Positions 32,065 to 42,747 of a DNA stretch of 64,000 bases are shown piece by piece. The translations under genes and the position numbers were made by a program. The DNA lies in assembly GCF_022760925.1 (NCBI RefSeq), contig NZ_JAKTNT010000012.1:21948-85947 (forward strand). The letters run 5' to 3'. Each line of letters starts with the position of its first letter. Position 1 is the first letter of the stretch. The stretch is from Thermus hydrothermalis (GTDB lineage Bacteria; Deinococcota; Deinococci; Deinococcales; Thermaceae). The notes beneath the pieces were generated by a model. The model worked only from the letters and a program-made list of their open reading frames with translations. It made no database searches and had not been told where the DNA came from.

Positions 32065-32853
32065 ATGCCCCTTTGGCTGCGCCTCGTTTTGCTGCTAGCC
32101 CTCCTCCTTGGAGGGTACGTCCTCTTCTTCGCCCTTTTGGGGGTAGCCCTGGAGCGCTACTTCCTCCTCACGGGCTTCGGCCCGGAGCGGGCGGCCTCCG
32201 CCAGCCAGGCCATGGCCCTGGGGGCGGAGATTACCTTGAAGCTCACCCTGATCTCGGGCCTGGCCGGCCTCGTCATCGGCGTCTTCGCCGGGATGTTCCG
32301 GCTTTCCTCCCGGGCTTGGGTGCGGCTTCCCGCCACCTTTTACATCTGGGTCACCCGGGGCACCCCCCTTTTGGTCCAGATCCTCTTCGCCTACAACGCC
32401 CTGCCCCTCTTGCTCCAGCCCCTCTGGCCCGAGGCCCAGCAGGCCCTCACCCCTTACTGGGCGGCCTTCATCGCCCTTTCCTTCAACGTGGGGGCCTACA
32501 ACGCCGAGGTGGTGCGGGCGGGGATCCAGGCCATTCCCAAGGGGCAGTGGGAGGCGGCGTGGTCCTTGGGCCTTTCCCCGGCGGACACCATGCGCTTTGT
32601 GGTCCTGCCCCAGGCCTTAAGGATCGTGGTGCCCCCCTTGGTGAACAACGTGGTGGCGCTCCTCAAGGACTCCTCCCTGGCCAGCGCCATCGCCCTAACG
32701 GAGCTCGCCCTTTCCGGGCAAAGGATCATCTCCGCCACCTTTCGCCCGGTGGAGGTCTACCTGGCGGTGGCCGCCATCTACCTCCTCCTCACCACGGTGC
32801 TCACCGCCTTTACCAACCAGCTGGAGGTGCGCCTAAAGGTGCGCACGCGTTAG
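32065..32853 (+). CDS. Amino-acid ABC transporter permease (HisM/GlnP type)
   Basis: 262 residues with about five or six membrane segments and the BPD_transp_1 signature: TFYIWVTRGTPLLVQILFAY, FNVGAYNAEVVRAGIQAIPK and the EAA loop region GQWEAAWSLGLSPADTMRFV. It forms the membrane channel for the substrate delivered by the binding protein at 31252. The start ATG follows the terminator hairpin by a few bases without a strong ribosome-binding site. The ATPase of the system is separated from it by a TAXI-TRAP pair. Confidence 0.93.
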   Translation: MPLWLRLVLLLALLLGGYVLFFALLGVALERYFLLTGFGPERAASASQAMALGAEITLKLTLISGLAGLVIGVFAGMFRLSSRAWVRLPATFYIWVTRGTPLLVQILFAYNALPLLLQPLWPEAQQALTPYWAAFIALSFNVGAYNAEVVRAGIQAIPKGQWEAAWSLGLSPADTMRFVVLPQALRIVVPPLVNNVVALLKDSSLASAIALTELALSGQRIISATFRPVEVYLAVAAIYLLLTTVLTAFTNQLEVRLKVRTR

Positions 32854-32856
32854 GGC

Positions 32857-32886
32857 TTGCTATGGGGTAGCTACCCCGGGTATACT
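32857..32886 (+). promoter_or_regulatory. Promoter with a palindromic operator before the TAXI-TRAP genes
   Basis: TTGCTA (32857-32862) and TATACT (32881-32886) are 18 bases apart. A perfect 14-bp palindrome, GGGGTAGCTACCCC (32864-32877), fills most of the spacer, an ideal place for a repressor or a MerR-type activator. Confidence 0.65.
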
Positions 32887-32914
32887 GCCCTCGGCGCAAA
32901 GGAGGTGCATGGAT

Positions 32915-33865
32915 ATGCGTATAACGCGTGGGTTGCTTGCGGGAATGGTCCTGCTGGGCCTCGGCCTAGCCCAGGAGTTTATCACCATCGGTTCGGGTTC
33001 CACCACGGGGGTTTACTTCCCGGTGGCCACCGGCATGGCCAAGCTGGTGAACGACGCCAACGTGGGGATTAGGGCCAACGCCCGCTCCACCGGGGGAAGC
33101 GTGGCCAACATCAACGCTATCGCCGCCGGGGAGTTTGAGATGGCCCTGGCCCAGAACGACATCGCCTACTACGCCTACCAGGGGTGCTGCATCCCTGCCT
33201 TTGAGGGCAAGCCGGTGAAGGGGATCCGGGCCCTGGCCGCCCTCTACCCCGAGGTCATCCACATCGTGGCCCGCGCCGATGCCGGGATCCGCACGGTGGC
33301 GGACCTCAAGGGCAAGCGGGTGGTGGTGGGGGACGTGGGCTCCGGCACGGAGCAGAACGCCCGGCAGGTCCTCGAGGCCTACGGCCTCCGCTTTGAGGAC
33401 CTGGGCCAGGCCATCCGGGTGAGCGCCACCCAGGGGATCCAGCTCATGCAGGACAAGCGGGCGGACGCCCTCTTCTACACCGTGGGCCTGGGGGCAAGCG
33501 CCATCCAGCAACTCGCCCTCACCACCCCCATCACCCTGGTGGCGGTGGACCTGGCCAAGGTGCAGGCCATCGCCAAGAAGTACCCCTTCTACGTGGGCTT
33601 CAACATCCCGGGGGGCACCTACAAGGGCGTGGACGTGACCACCCCCACGGTGGCGGTTCAGGCCATGCTCATCGCCTCGGAGAAGCTTTCCGCCGACACC
33701 GTGTACAAGTTCATGAAAGCCGTCTTCGGCAACCAGGAGGCCTTCAAGAAGATCCACCCCAACCTGGAGCGCTTCTTTAGCCTGCAGAAGGCGGTGAGGG
33801 GCCTGCCCATTCCCCTGCACCCTGGGGCGGAGCGCTTCTACAAGGAGCTAGGGGTCTTGAAGTAG
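32915..33865 (+). CDS. TRAP transporter TAXI-family solute-binding protein
   Basis: 316 residues with a signal peptide ending LGLGLAQ, then the TAXI family opening FITIGSGSTTGVYFPVATGM and KGKRVVVGDVGSGTEQNAR. A T. thermophilus member of this family binds glutamate or glutamine, and this protein reads much like it, so glutamate/glutamine is a reasonable guess. ATG 32915 is preferred over ATG 32909, because AAGGAGG is 8 bases upstream of it but only 2 from the earlier ATG. It pairs with the fused permease at 33930. A 9-bp hairpin follows the gene. Confidence 0.94.
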   Translation: MRITRGLLAGMVLLGLGLAQEFITIGSGSTTGVYFPVATGMAKLVNDANVGIRANARSTGGSVANINAIAAGEFEMALAQNDIAYYAYQGCCIPAFEGKPVKGIRALAALYPEVIHIVARADAGIRTVADLKGKRVVVGDVGSGTEQNARQVLEAYGLRFEDLGQAIRVSATQGIQLMQDKRADALFYTVGLGASAIQQLALTTPITLVAVDLAKVQAIAKKYPFYVGFNIPGGTYKGVDVTTPTVAVQAMLIASEKLSADTVYKFMKAVFGNQEAFKKIHPNLERFFSLQKAVRGLPIPLHPGAERFYKELGVLK

Positions 33866-33882
33866 GCTTAAGGCCGTACCCA

Positions 33883-33907
33883 GGGGGCCCCGCCCGGGGC
33901 CCCCTTT
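33883..33907 (+). terminator. Hairpin between TAXI binding protein and permease
   Basis: Perfect 9-bp stem GGGGGCCCC/GGGGCCCCC with a 4-base loop followed by only TTT. It is more likely an attenuator or 3'-end stabiliser than a strong terminator. Confidence 0.55.
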
Positions 33908-33929
33908 GCCTGGCGGCGAAGGAGGGAGG

Positions 33930-36640
<2,711 letters not shown>

Positions 36641-36643
36641 CCC

Positions 36644-37057
36644 GTGGAAGCGTGGCTTCGGGCCCTTAAGGCTTTGGCCGACCCCCGGGCCCCTTGGCCC
36701 GAGCGCCGGAAGGGGCTATGGCTTTACGCCCTTTCCCTTTTGGCCCTGCAGGGCGCTTTCCTCCTCCTTCTTTCGCCTTTTATGCCTCGGGCGGACCACC
36801 CCCTCCTTTGGGGCCTGGCCCTCTTGGGGGGCGGGTGGTTGCTTTGGCTTGGGGAAAGGGCTTGGAAGGACAAGACCCCCCTTTCCCCCCTGGTGGCGGC
36901 GGGGTTTGGGGCCTCCTTGGCCTTCTTCCTGGGGGTGATGGGGCTCCTTCTAAGGCCCTTTGGGCTTGGGCTTTGGCTCCTTGGAGGGGTGGGCTTTTAC
37001 CTCCTCCTTAGGCGGGCCGAGGCGGCCTTGGGGCGAGGAGGTGGGGGAGGTCTTTGA
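36644..37057 (+). CDS. Small membrane protein of unknown function
   Basis: 137 residues with four hydrophobic segments (about 24-45, 52-68, 80-102 and 105-122), a Gly-rich C-terminus and no recognised motif. It starts 3 bases after the ABC ATPase gene and is presumably co-transcribed with it. Its last 50 bases overlap the 3' end of the opposite patatin-like gene; the Gly-rich end may therefore be an accident of the overlap. It could equally be an unannotated membrane accessory of the transporter. Confidence 0.55.
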   Translation: MEAWLRALKALADPRAPWPERRKGLWLYALSLLALQGAFLLLLSPFMPRADHPLLWGLALLGGGWLLWLGERAWKDKTPLSPLVAAGFGASLAFFLGVMGLLLRPFGLGLWLLGGVGFYLLLRRAEAALGRGGGGGL

Positions 37058-37859
37058 GGCGGGGGCGGGCCAGGGCTTGGATCTCCCGAAGCCTTTCCTG
37101 GGCCCGCTGCTTTCCGAGGGTATAGACCAAGGGGAGCTTCTCGTGGTCAAAGGTGTCTATGGGGAAGGGGGGGTCTAGGGAGAGGACGAGGTCCGCCTCC
37201 TGGAGGGCCAGCGCCTTAAGCCGCCTGCGGCTCGCTTCCCCGGCCAGGAGGGCGGCCTCGAGGGCCGTCCGGGGGGGCGTTTGGGGCGGCGGGTTGGACA
37301 CGTCCACCGCCACCACCTTCGGGAAGAGGGCCTTGGCCGCCCGCACGGGCACCTTCTCCGCCACGTCCCCGTCCACGAGGAGCTTTCCCTTCCACTCCAC
37401 CGGGGGAAAGAGCCCGGGGATGGCGGCGCTGGCCAGGACCGCCTTCCACACCGGGCCTTCCCGCAGGACCACCGCCTCCCCCGTGAGGAGGTCCGCCGTT
37501 TGGATGGCGAGGGGGATGGGGCTGTCCTCGAGGCGGGCGTCCCCGAAGAGGCGCTTTAGGCCCTCCGCTACCCGGGAGGTGTCCGTGAGGGCTTGCCGCC
37601 TTAGGGCGGAGAAGAGGCGGGCCAGGAGGCGGAGGTTTCCCGCACGCCGCAAATCCGCTATGTTCTCGTCAAAGACCGCCTGGTGCACCTTCCAGGGGTC
37701 CTTGTGGCCAAAGGCCCAGGCGCAAGCGGCCAAGGCGCCGGCGGAGCTTCCCGCCAGGCCCCGGATGGGGATGCCCGCCTCCTCCAAGACCGCAAGCACC
37801 CCCAGGTGGGCGTACCCCCGCACGCCCCCACCGCCCAAGGCCAAGGCCACGCCCTTCAT
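37008..37859 (-). CDS. Patatin-like phospholipase family protein (RssA/NTE type)
   Basis: 283 residues with the patatin hydrolase motifs: oxyanion hole ALGGGGVRGYAHLG, nucleophile elbow GSSAG (Ser39) and DGD in LLVDGDVAEKVPVRAAK (catalytic Asp). These proteins hydrolyse acyl esters of phospholipids, usually at the inner membrane or in the cytoplasm; substrates of bacterial members are mostly unknown. It follows the HTH gene with a 4-base overlap, so it may be controlled by the toxin-antitoxin-like promoter. No signal peptide. Confidence 0.9.
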   Translation of the reverse strand: MKGVALALGGGGVRGYAHLGVLAVLEEAGIPIRGLAGSSAGALAACAWAFGHKDPWKVHQAVFDENIADLRRAGNLRLLARLFSALRRQALTDTSRVAEGLKRLFGDARLEDSPIPLAIQTADLLTGEAVVLREGPVWKAVLASAAIPGLFPPVEWKGKLLVDGDVAEKVPVRAAKALFPKVVAVDVSNPPPQTPPRTALEAALLAGEASRRRLKALALQEADLVLSLDPPFPIDTFDHEKLPLVYTLGKQRAQERLREIQALARPRLKDLPHLLAPRPPRPA

Positions 37860-38275
37860 TCTGTATAGCCAAGGCCCAGTTCCTGCCCCTCGCGGATGAG
37901 CTCGTTTAGCAGCTCTTGGCCTTTCTTCCTGGACGCCTCCAGGTAGGCCAAGAGATCCTTGGCCAGGACCCGCCGATGGGTCCCCACCTTGCGGTAGGGG
38001 ATTTCCCCTTCTTCTAGAAGGCGAACGAGATAGGGCCGGGAAACCCCAAGGAGTTCCGCCGCCTGGCTGGTGGTGAGCTCGGCCTCCAAGGGAACGATCC
38101 GCACGGGTTCATTTCGGAGGAGGGCCTCTAAGAGGTCTTTCAGAAGCTGGGCGAGCTCGGGGGTAAGGACCAGGGAAACCTCTTCCAAGTGCAAGACCTT
38201 TCCGGGGGTTAACCGCTCCCGGAACCGGCGAAGGTCTTCGTGGGAAGTTTGGGTTGCAAAGAGCACACCGCTCAT
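37856..38275 (-). CDS. Excisionase-type HTH protein, probable antitoxin
   Basis: 139 residues from ATG 38275; the frame continues 20 codons upstream through AT-rich promoter-like sequence and a palindrome, so the internal ATG is preferred. The C-terminal half has a MerR/excisionase helix-turn-helix, ELTTSQAAELLGVSRPYLVR followed by the wing IPYRKVGTHRRVLAKDLLAY. This is the usual partner of PIN-domain toxins. The perfect palindrome GTACGCAGCGTAC lies 3 bases upstream of the ATG and is the likely operator. The PIN gene comes before it instead of after it, and a patatin-like gene overlaps its 3' end by 4 bases. Confidence 0.8.
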   Translation of the reverse strand: MSGVLFATQTSHEDLRRFRERLTPGKVLHLEEVSLVLTPELAQLLKDLLEALLRNEPVRIVPLEAELTTSQAAELLGVSRPYLVRLLEEGEIPYRKVGTHRRVLAKDLLAYLEASRKKGQELLNELIREGQELGLGYTE

Positions 38276-38278
38276 GGT

Positions 38279-38291
38279 GTACGCAGCGTAC
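38279..38291. promoter_or_regulatory. Palindromic operator GTACGC-A-GCGTAC
   Basis: Two perfect 6-base arms around a single A, directly before the HTH gene. An AT-rich segment with a repeated CGTTTAT (minus strand, within 38292-38315) lies beside it. Autoregulation by the HTH protein is likely. Confidence 0.55.
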
Positions 38292-38318
38292 CATATAAAC
38301 GAAATAAACGCAATAGCG

Positions 38319-38921
38319 CTAAAGCTCGGAAGCAAACGCGCGCAGGAGCCCAGCGAACTCCGTCAATCCCGCCTTTCTCAGGCTTTCCAGGAACGCAGGC
38401 GCATCTAACGGAGGGTTCCGCAGTTGACCTCTCTGATTGCGTAGAATTTTGAGGATTGCCCCTGGTATGGCGTTTTCCCGAATCAAAGCTTCGGCCAGTT
38501 CTACCAAGAATGCGTCAGGGTGGAGGGCTACGAGGTCAAAGCGGGCTAAATCTTCTTCTGGAAAGTCATGGAGATTAAAGGTGAGGATGGCTTCTGCCCC
38601 TCCCCAATGGGCGGCGGCCACCACGTGGCGGTCGTTCTCGTCGGGAAGGCGCACTTGGGGCACCAGGTGTTCATAGCCCTCCACGAGGGGTTCATAGGGT
38701 TTCAATAGCGACTCCATTATGGTCGGTGTGGCCTTAACCCGCTCCACCTGTCCGGGTCCTAAACCGGGCCGCTTTTGTAGGAAGTTTCGGATCCACTCCT
38801 CGTGTACCCGTCGGCTCCACTTGAGCCGCACCAGGCCTTCTAGGGCTAGCCCCATGAAGAGATCCCGCGTTTGGGTGGGGTATAGGACGCAAGCGTCTAG
38901 GAAAACGATGCGGGGTAGCAT
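38319..38921 (-). CDS. PIN-domain ribonuclease, probable toxin (VapC-like)
   Basis: 200 residues. The PIN active-site acidic residues are present: Asp9 in [10 protein letters not shown], the Asp cluster in [20 protein letters not shown] and [13 protein letters not shown] proteins are metal-dependent RNases, commonly toxins that cut tRNA, rRNA or mRNA. A TAGAAT box ends 6 bases before the ATG, so the gene has its own leaderless promoter, divergent from trpC. The HTH antitoxin-like gene lies 43 bases downstream with a separate regulatory site. At 200 residues it is longer than typical VapC (130-150), matching the group that pairs with excisionase-type partners. Confidence 0.82.
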   Translation of the reverse strand: MLPRIVFLDACVLYPTQTRDLFMGLALEGLVRLKWSRRVHEEWIRNFLQKRPGLGPGQVERVKATPTIMESLLKPYEPLVEGYEHLVPQVRLPDENDRHVVAAAHWGGAEAILTFNLHDFPEEDLARFDLVALHPDAFLVELAEALIRENAIPGAILKILRNQRGQLRNPPLDAPAFLESLRKAGLTEFAGLLRAFASEL

Positions 38922-38927
38922 GGCCCA

Positions 38928-38933
38928 ATTCTA
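38928..38933 (-). promoter_or_regulatory. -10 box (TAGAAT) of the PIN gene
   Basis: TAGAAT on the minus strand ends 6 bases before ATG 38921. The divergent trpC -10 box (38943-38948) begins 9 bases away, so the two promoters must interfere. Confidence 0.5.
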
Positions 38934-38942
38934 AAGCTGCTG

Positions 38943-38948
38943 TACACT
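38943..38948 (+). promoter_or_regulatory. -10 box (TACACT) of trpC
   Basis: TACACT ends 6 bases before ATG 38955. No trp leader peptide or attenuator is possible, since there is no leader. Confidence 0.5.
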
Positions 38949-38954
38949 ATTCCC

Positions 38955-39719
38955 ATGCGGCCTGACCTTTCCCGGGTGCCGGGGGTGCTGGGGGAGATTG
39001 CCCGGAAGCGGGCTAAGGAGGTGGCCCCGTACCCCCTGCCCGTTCCTCCGCCCGCACCCTCCTTTAGGGAGGCCCTCCTCCTTCCTGGCCTTTCCCTCAT
39101 CGCCGAGGTGAAGAAGGAAAGCCCCTCCGAAGGGGCCATCCGGCAGGTGGACCCCGTGGAGGCGGCTAGGGCCTACGCCCGAGGGGGTGCCCGGGCCATC
39201 AGCGTCCTCACCGAGCCCCACCATTTTGGGGGGAGCCTTTTGGACCTGGAGCGGGTGCGCCAGGGGGTGGCCCTTCCCCTCCTGCGCAAGGACTTCGTGG
39301 TGGACCCCTTCATGCTGGAGGAGGCCCGGGCCTTTGGGGCGAGCGCCGTCCTCCTCATCGTGGCGGTGCTGGGGGAGCTCACGGGGGCTTACCTGGAGCG
39401 GGCGAGGGCCTTGGGGCTGGACGCTCTGGTGGAGGTGCACACGGAAAGGGAGCTGGAGGTGGCCCTCGAGGCCGGGGCGGAGATCCTCGGCATCAACAAC
39501 CGCGACCTCGCCACCTTGCGCATAGACCTGGCCACCGCCCCCCGTCTGGGCCGGCTGGCCCGGGAGCGGGGGTTTGGGGGTGTCCTGGTGGCGGAGTCGG
39601 GCTATGGCCGGCGGGAGGAGCTCAAGGCCTTGGAAGGGCTTTTTGATGCGGTCCTCATCGGCACGAGCCTCATGCGCAAACCCGACCTGGAGGGGGCGGT
39701 GCGGGAGCTTGTAGGATAG
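38955..39719 (+). CDS. trpC: Indole-3-glycerol phosphate synthase
   Basis: 254 residues forming one TIM barrel. Family segments: [15 protein letters not shown] (catalytic Lys), [54 protein letters not shown] and [12 protein letters not shown]. It converts carboxyphenylaminodeoxyribulose phosphate to indole-3-glycerol phosphate in tryptophan synthesis. Other trp genes are not nearby; hisA follows 4 bases later, a histidine-pathway enzyme of the same fold. Its last codons, GTA GGA TAG, carry the hisA -10 box. Confidence 0.97.
   Translation: MRPDLSRVPGVLGEIARKRAKEVAPYPLPVPPPAPSFREALLLPGLSLIAEVKKESPSEGAIRQVDPVEAARAYARGGARAISVLTEPHHFGGSLLDLERVRQGVALPLLRKDFVVDPFMLEEARAFGASAVLLIVAVLGELTGAYLERARALGLDALVEVHTERELEVALEAGAEILGINNRDLATLRIDLATAPRLGRLARERGFGGVLVAESGYGRREELKALEGLFDAVLIGTSLMRKPDLEGAVRELVG
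39712..39717 (+). promoter_or_regulatory. -10 box (TAGGAT) of hisA inside the end of trpC
   Basis: TAGGAT ends 6 bases before ATG 39724 and shares its last base with the trpC stop codon. hisA may be transcribed separately from trpC. Confidence 0.5.
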
Positions 39720-39723
39720 CCCC

Positions 39724-40428
39724 ATGCTGGTCATCCCCGCGGTGGACCTCAAGGGGGGCCGGGCGGTGCGGCTTTACGAGGGCCGCCCGGAGGCGGAAAC
39801 CGCCTACGGCGACCCGGTGGCGGCGGCCCTTCGTTGGCAGGAAGAGGGGGCGAGGCTTTTGCACCTCGTAGACCTGGACCGGGCCTTGGGCACGGGGGAT
39901 AACCGCGAGGCCCTTTCCCAAATCGCCCAGGCCCTTGCCGTGCCCTTCCAGGTGGGCGGAGGGATCCGCTCCTTAGAGGCCTTGGAGGAGGTGCTCTCCT
40001 TGGGAGCAAGCCGGGCGGTGGTGGGTACCGTGGCGGTGAAAAACCCCCCCCTCCTGGAAAGGATGCTTTCCCTAGCGGGCCCGGAGCGGCTGGCCCTGGC
40101 CTTGGATGCCCGGGGGCTTGAGGTGGTGGTTTCGGGCTGGCAGGAGGCCACGCTCCTTTCCGCCCTAGACCTCCTCAGGGACTGGGCGGCCATGGGGGTG
40201 CGGACCGTCATCTACACGGACGTGCGCCGGGACGGGACGCTTAGGGGCCTGGACCTCGAGGTGGTGGCCCGGGTGCGGGAGGCCTGGCCCCATGCCCTCA
40301 TCGCCGGGGGCGGGATTGCGGGGCCCGAGGACCTTTGGGGCCTAAAGCGCCTAGGGGTAGAAGGGGCCTTGGTGGGGAAGGCGCTTTACGAGGGGAGGGT
40401 CCGGCTCAGGGACTTCGCCGTATCCTGA
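39724..40428 (+). CDS. hisA: Phosphoribosylformimino-5-aminoimidazole carboxamide ribotide isomerase
   Basis: 234 residues, an alpha/beta barrel with the two catalytic aspartates in IPAVDLKGGRAVRL (Asp8) and VIYTDVRRDGTLRG, and phosphate-binding loops FQVGGGIRS and LIAGGGIAGPEDL. It catalyses the fourth step of histidine synthesis, an Amadori rearrangement of ProFAR. It lies 4 bases after trpC; in actinomycetes a single HisA-related enzyme serves both pathways, but here both genes are present. No other his genes are adjacent. Confidence 0.97.
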   Translation: MLVIPAVDLKGGRAVRLYEGRPEAETAYGDPVAAALRWQEEGARLLHLVDLDRALGTGDNREALSQIAQALAVPFQVGGGIRSLEALEEVLSLGASRAVVGTVAVKNPPLLERMLSLAGPERLALALDARGLEVVVSGWQEATLLSALDLLRDWAAMGVRTVIYTDVRRDGTLRGLDLEVVARVREAWPHALIAGGGIAGPEDLWGLKRLGVEGALVGKALYEGRVRLRDFAVS

Positions 40429-40435
40429 GGGGAGT

Positions 40436-40750
40436 ATGAAGCTCGTCCACTGGACCTTTCTCCTGGTAAGCCTCGGCGTGGCCGGGGCGGGGCTTTACCT
40501 GTACCTCACCTACCCCTTCCTGGTAGTGCCCACCCCGTGGGGGCCTAGGCCCCTTTACCTCGTCCTCCCCACCGCCTACGCCCTGGGCTTCGTGGTGGGG
40601 GGGCTCTACGCCCTGGCCCTCTGGCTTTCCGGCCTGGGGGCCCGGCGGGTCCTCCTGCGGGAGGTGCGGCGGCTCCAGGGGGAGGTGAACGCCCTAAAGC
40701 GGGAGCGGATTGAGGAGATCCCCCGCATCCCCGACCGGGAAGAGCCATGA
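40436..40750 (+). CDS. Small membrane protein with LapA-like (DUF1049) layout
   Basis: 104 residues: two membrane helices (about 8-27 and 42-66) and a basic cytoplasmic coiled coil (about 70-97). This is the layout of LapA/YciS proteins, which in E. coli help assemble LPS, but the sequence match is by pattern only. A GGGGAG ribosome-binding site precedes the ATG. It overlaps recJ by 4 bases (ATGA), so it is translated with RecJ, although no functional link is evident. Confidence 0.65.
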   Translation: MKLVHWTFLLVSLGVAGAGLYLYLTYPFLVVPTPWGPRPLYLVLPTAYALGFVVGGLYALALWLSGLGARRVLLREVRRLQGEVNALKRERIEEIPRIPDREEP

Positions 40751-42747
40751 GGGAAAGGGTCCGCTGGCGCCTCCTTCCCCTGCCCCCCGTCCCCGAGTGG
40801 CTTGGCCTCATGGAGGCCTTCGGGGTGGGGCCCGAGGCCGCCTTGGCCTACTGGCACCGGGGGGTGAGGCGGCGGGAGGACCTCGTGCCTCCCCTTACCC
40901 GGCTTCCCCTCAAGGGCCTCGAGGAGGCGGCCGAGCTTTTAGCGCAGGCGCTAAAGGAAGGCAAGCGCATCCGCATCCACGGGGACTACGACGCCGATGG
41001 CCTCACGGGAACGGCCATCCTGGTGCGGGGGCTTCGGGCCCTAGGGGCCAAGGTCCACCCCTTTATCCCCCACCGCCTGGAGGAGGGCTACGGCGTCCTC
41101 ATGGACCGCATCCCCGAGCACCTGGAGGCGGCGGACGTTTTCGTCACCGTGGATTGCGGCATCGCCAACCACGCCGAGCTCCGGGAGCTTGTGGAAAACG
41201 GGGTGGAGGTCCTGGTCACCGACCACCATACCCCCAAGGAAACCCCGCCCCCGGGCCTGGTGGTCCACCCCGCCTACACCCCGGGGCTAGGGGAGCACCC
41301 CACGGGGGCGGGGGTGGCCTTTTCCCTCCTCTGGGCGCTCCACGAGCGCCTGGGGCTACCGCCCCCTTTGGCCTACGCCGATTTGGCGGCGGTGGGCACC
41401 ATCGCCGACGTGGCCCCCCTCTGGGGGTGGAACCGGGCCCTGGTGCGGGAGGGATTAGCCCGGCTTTCCACCTCCAGGTGGGTGGGCTTACGCCTCCTCG
41501 CCCAGGCGGTGGGCTACACGGGGAAGGCGGTGGAGGTGGCCTTCCGCATCGGCCCCCGCATCAACGCCGCAAGCCGCCTGGGAGAGGCGGAGAAAGCGCT
41601 CAACCTCCTCCTTACGGATAGCGAGGCGGAGGCCCAGGCTTTGGTGGAGGAGCTCAACCGCCTCAACGCCCGCCGCCAGGCCATAGAGGAGGAGATGCTA
41701 AAGCGCCTTCTCCCCAAGGCCGACCCTGAGGCCAAGGCCATCGTCCTAAGGGACCCGGAAGGCCACCCCGGGGTGATGGGCATCGTGGCGAGCCGGATCC
41801 TCGAGGCCACCTGGCGCCCCGTCTTCTTGGTGGCGCAGGGCAAGGGCACGGTGCGAAGCCTCCCGCCCATCAGCGCCGTGGGGGCCCTTAAGGAGGCGGA
41901 AGACCTCCTCGTCCGTTTTGGCGGCCACAGGGAGGCGGCGGGCTTCGCCCTGGACGAGGCCCGCTTCCCCGAGTTCCAAAGGCGGATAGAAGCCTACGCC
42001 GCCCGCTTCCCCGACCCCGTGCAGGAGGTGCCCTTGCTTGGGCCTTTGCCCCCGCTTTCCCAGTTGCCCTCCCTTTACCGGGCCCTTTCCGCCCTGGAGC
42101 CCTTCGGGGCCGGGAACCCTGAGCCCCTTTTCCTGCTTGCGGGAAGCCCCGAGGAGGTGAGGACCATGGGGGAGGGCAAGCACCTTTCCTTCCGGCTCCA
42201 AGGGGTGCGGGTGGTGGCCTGGCGCATGGGGGAGAAGGGGGTGCCGAGCCCCGTGGAGGCGGCGGTGCTCCTCACGGAAAACCGCTTCAATGGCACCGTG
42301 AGCTACGAGGCCCAGGCCCAGGACTTCCGGGTGCCGGGGGAGCTTCTTGGCGAGGCCGAGCCCTTCGCCTTCCCCCTTTCCCTGGAGGAGGCCCTGGCCC
42401 GGGCCCGGATGGGGGAGGGGGTGTACGTGCCCGAGGAGAACCTGGAGGGGCTGGCCTACGCCAGGCGGCAGGGCTTCCGCCTTCTCCCTCCGGAGGAGGC
42501 CTCCCTTTGGCTCGGCCTTCCCCCTTACCCAGTGGCCCAGAAGCGGGTGGAGGTGGCCTTGGGGAGCGAAACCAAGAGGCGGCTGGAAAGGCCCCCCGTT
42601 TTGGAAACCCCCGGAGAGGCCCTTAGGGCGCACGTGGCCAAGAGGCTCCTCTTCGCCTACGAGAGGCGGCACCCGGGCCTTTTCAGCGAGGCCCTTTGGG
42701 CGTACTGGGAGGTGAGCCGTGTACAAGCAACCGCGGGAAGCCCATGA
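40747..42747 (+). CDS. recJ: Single-stranded-DNA-specific 5'-3' exonuclease
   Basis: 666 residues, exactly the length I remember for T. thermophilus RecJ. Catalytic motifs: HGDYDADGLTGTA (Asp80, Asp82), VTVDCGIANHAE, LVTDHHTP (Asp159-His160-His161), TIADVAPLWGWN and the DHHA1-region GHPGVMGIVASRI, plus the OB-fold FGAGNPEPLF. It degrades single-stranded DNA with a free 5' end in recombination and repair (RecFOR pathway). The C-terminal 130 residues form the extra domain of the Thermus/Deinococcus enzymes. It overlaps the next gene by 29 bases. Confidence 0.97.
   Translation: MRERVRWRLLPLPPVPEWLGLMEAFGVGPEAALAYWHRGVRRREDLVPPLTRLPLKGLEEAAELLAQALKEGKRIRIHGDYDADGLTGTAILVRGLRALGAKVHPFIPHRLEEGYGVLMDRIPEHLEAADVFVTVDCGIANHAELRELVENGVEVLVTDHHTPKETPPPGLVVHPAYTPGLGEHPTGAGVAFSLLWALHERLGLPPPLAYADLAAVGTIADVAPLWGWNRALVREGLARLSTSRWVGLRLLAQAVGYTGKAVEVAFRIGPRINAASRLGEAEKALNLLLTDSEAEAQALVEELNRLNARRQAIEEEMLKRLLPKADPEAKAIVLRDPEGHPGVMGIVASRILEATWRPVFLVAQGKGTVRSLPPISAVGALKEAEDLLVRFGGHREAAGFALDEARFPEFQRRIEAYAARFPDPVQEVPLLGPLPPLSQLPSLYRALSALEPFGAGNPEPLFLLAGSPEEVRTMGEGKHLSFRLQGVRVVAWRMGEKGVPSPVEAAVLLTENRFNGTVSYEAQAQDFRVPGELLGEAEPFAFPLSLEEALARARMGEGVYVPEENLEGLAYARRQGFRLLPPEEASLWLGLPPYPVAQKRVEVALGSETKRRLERPPVLETPGEALRAHVAKRLLFAYERRHPGLFSEALWAYWEVSRVQATAGSP

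Noticed and set aside
38955..39719. Trp attenuator before trpC
   Set aside because: The start codon is 6 bases after the -10 box, so there is no leader.
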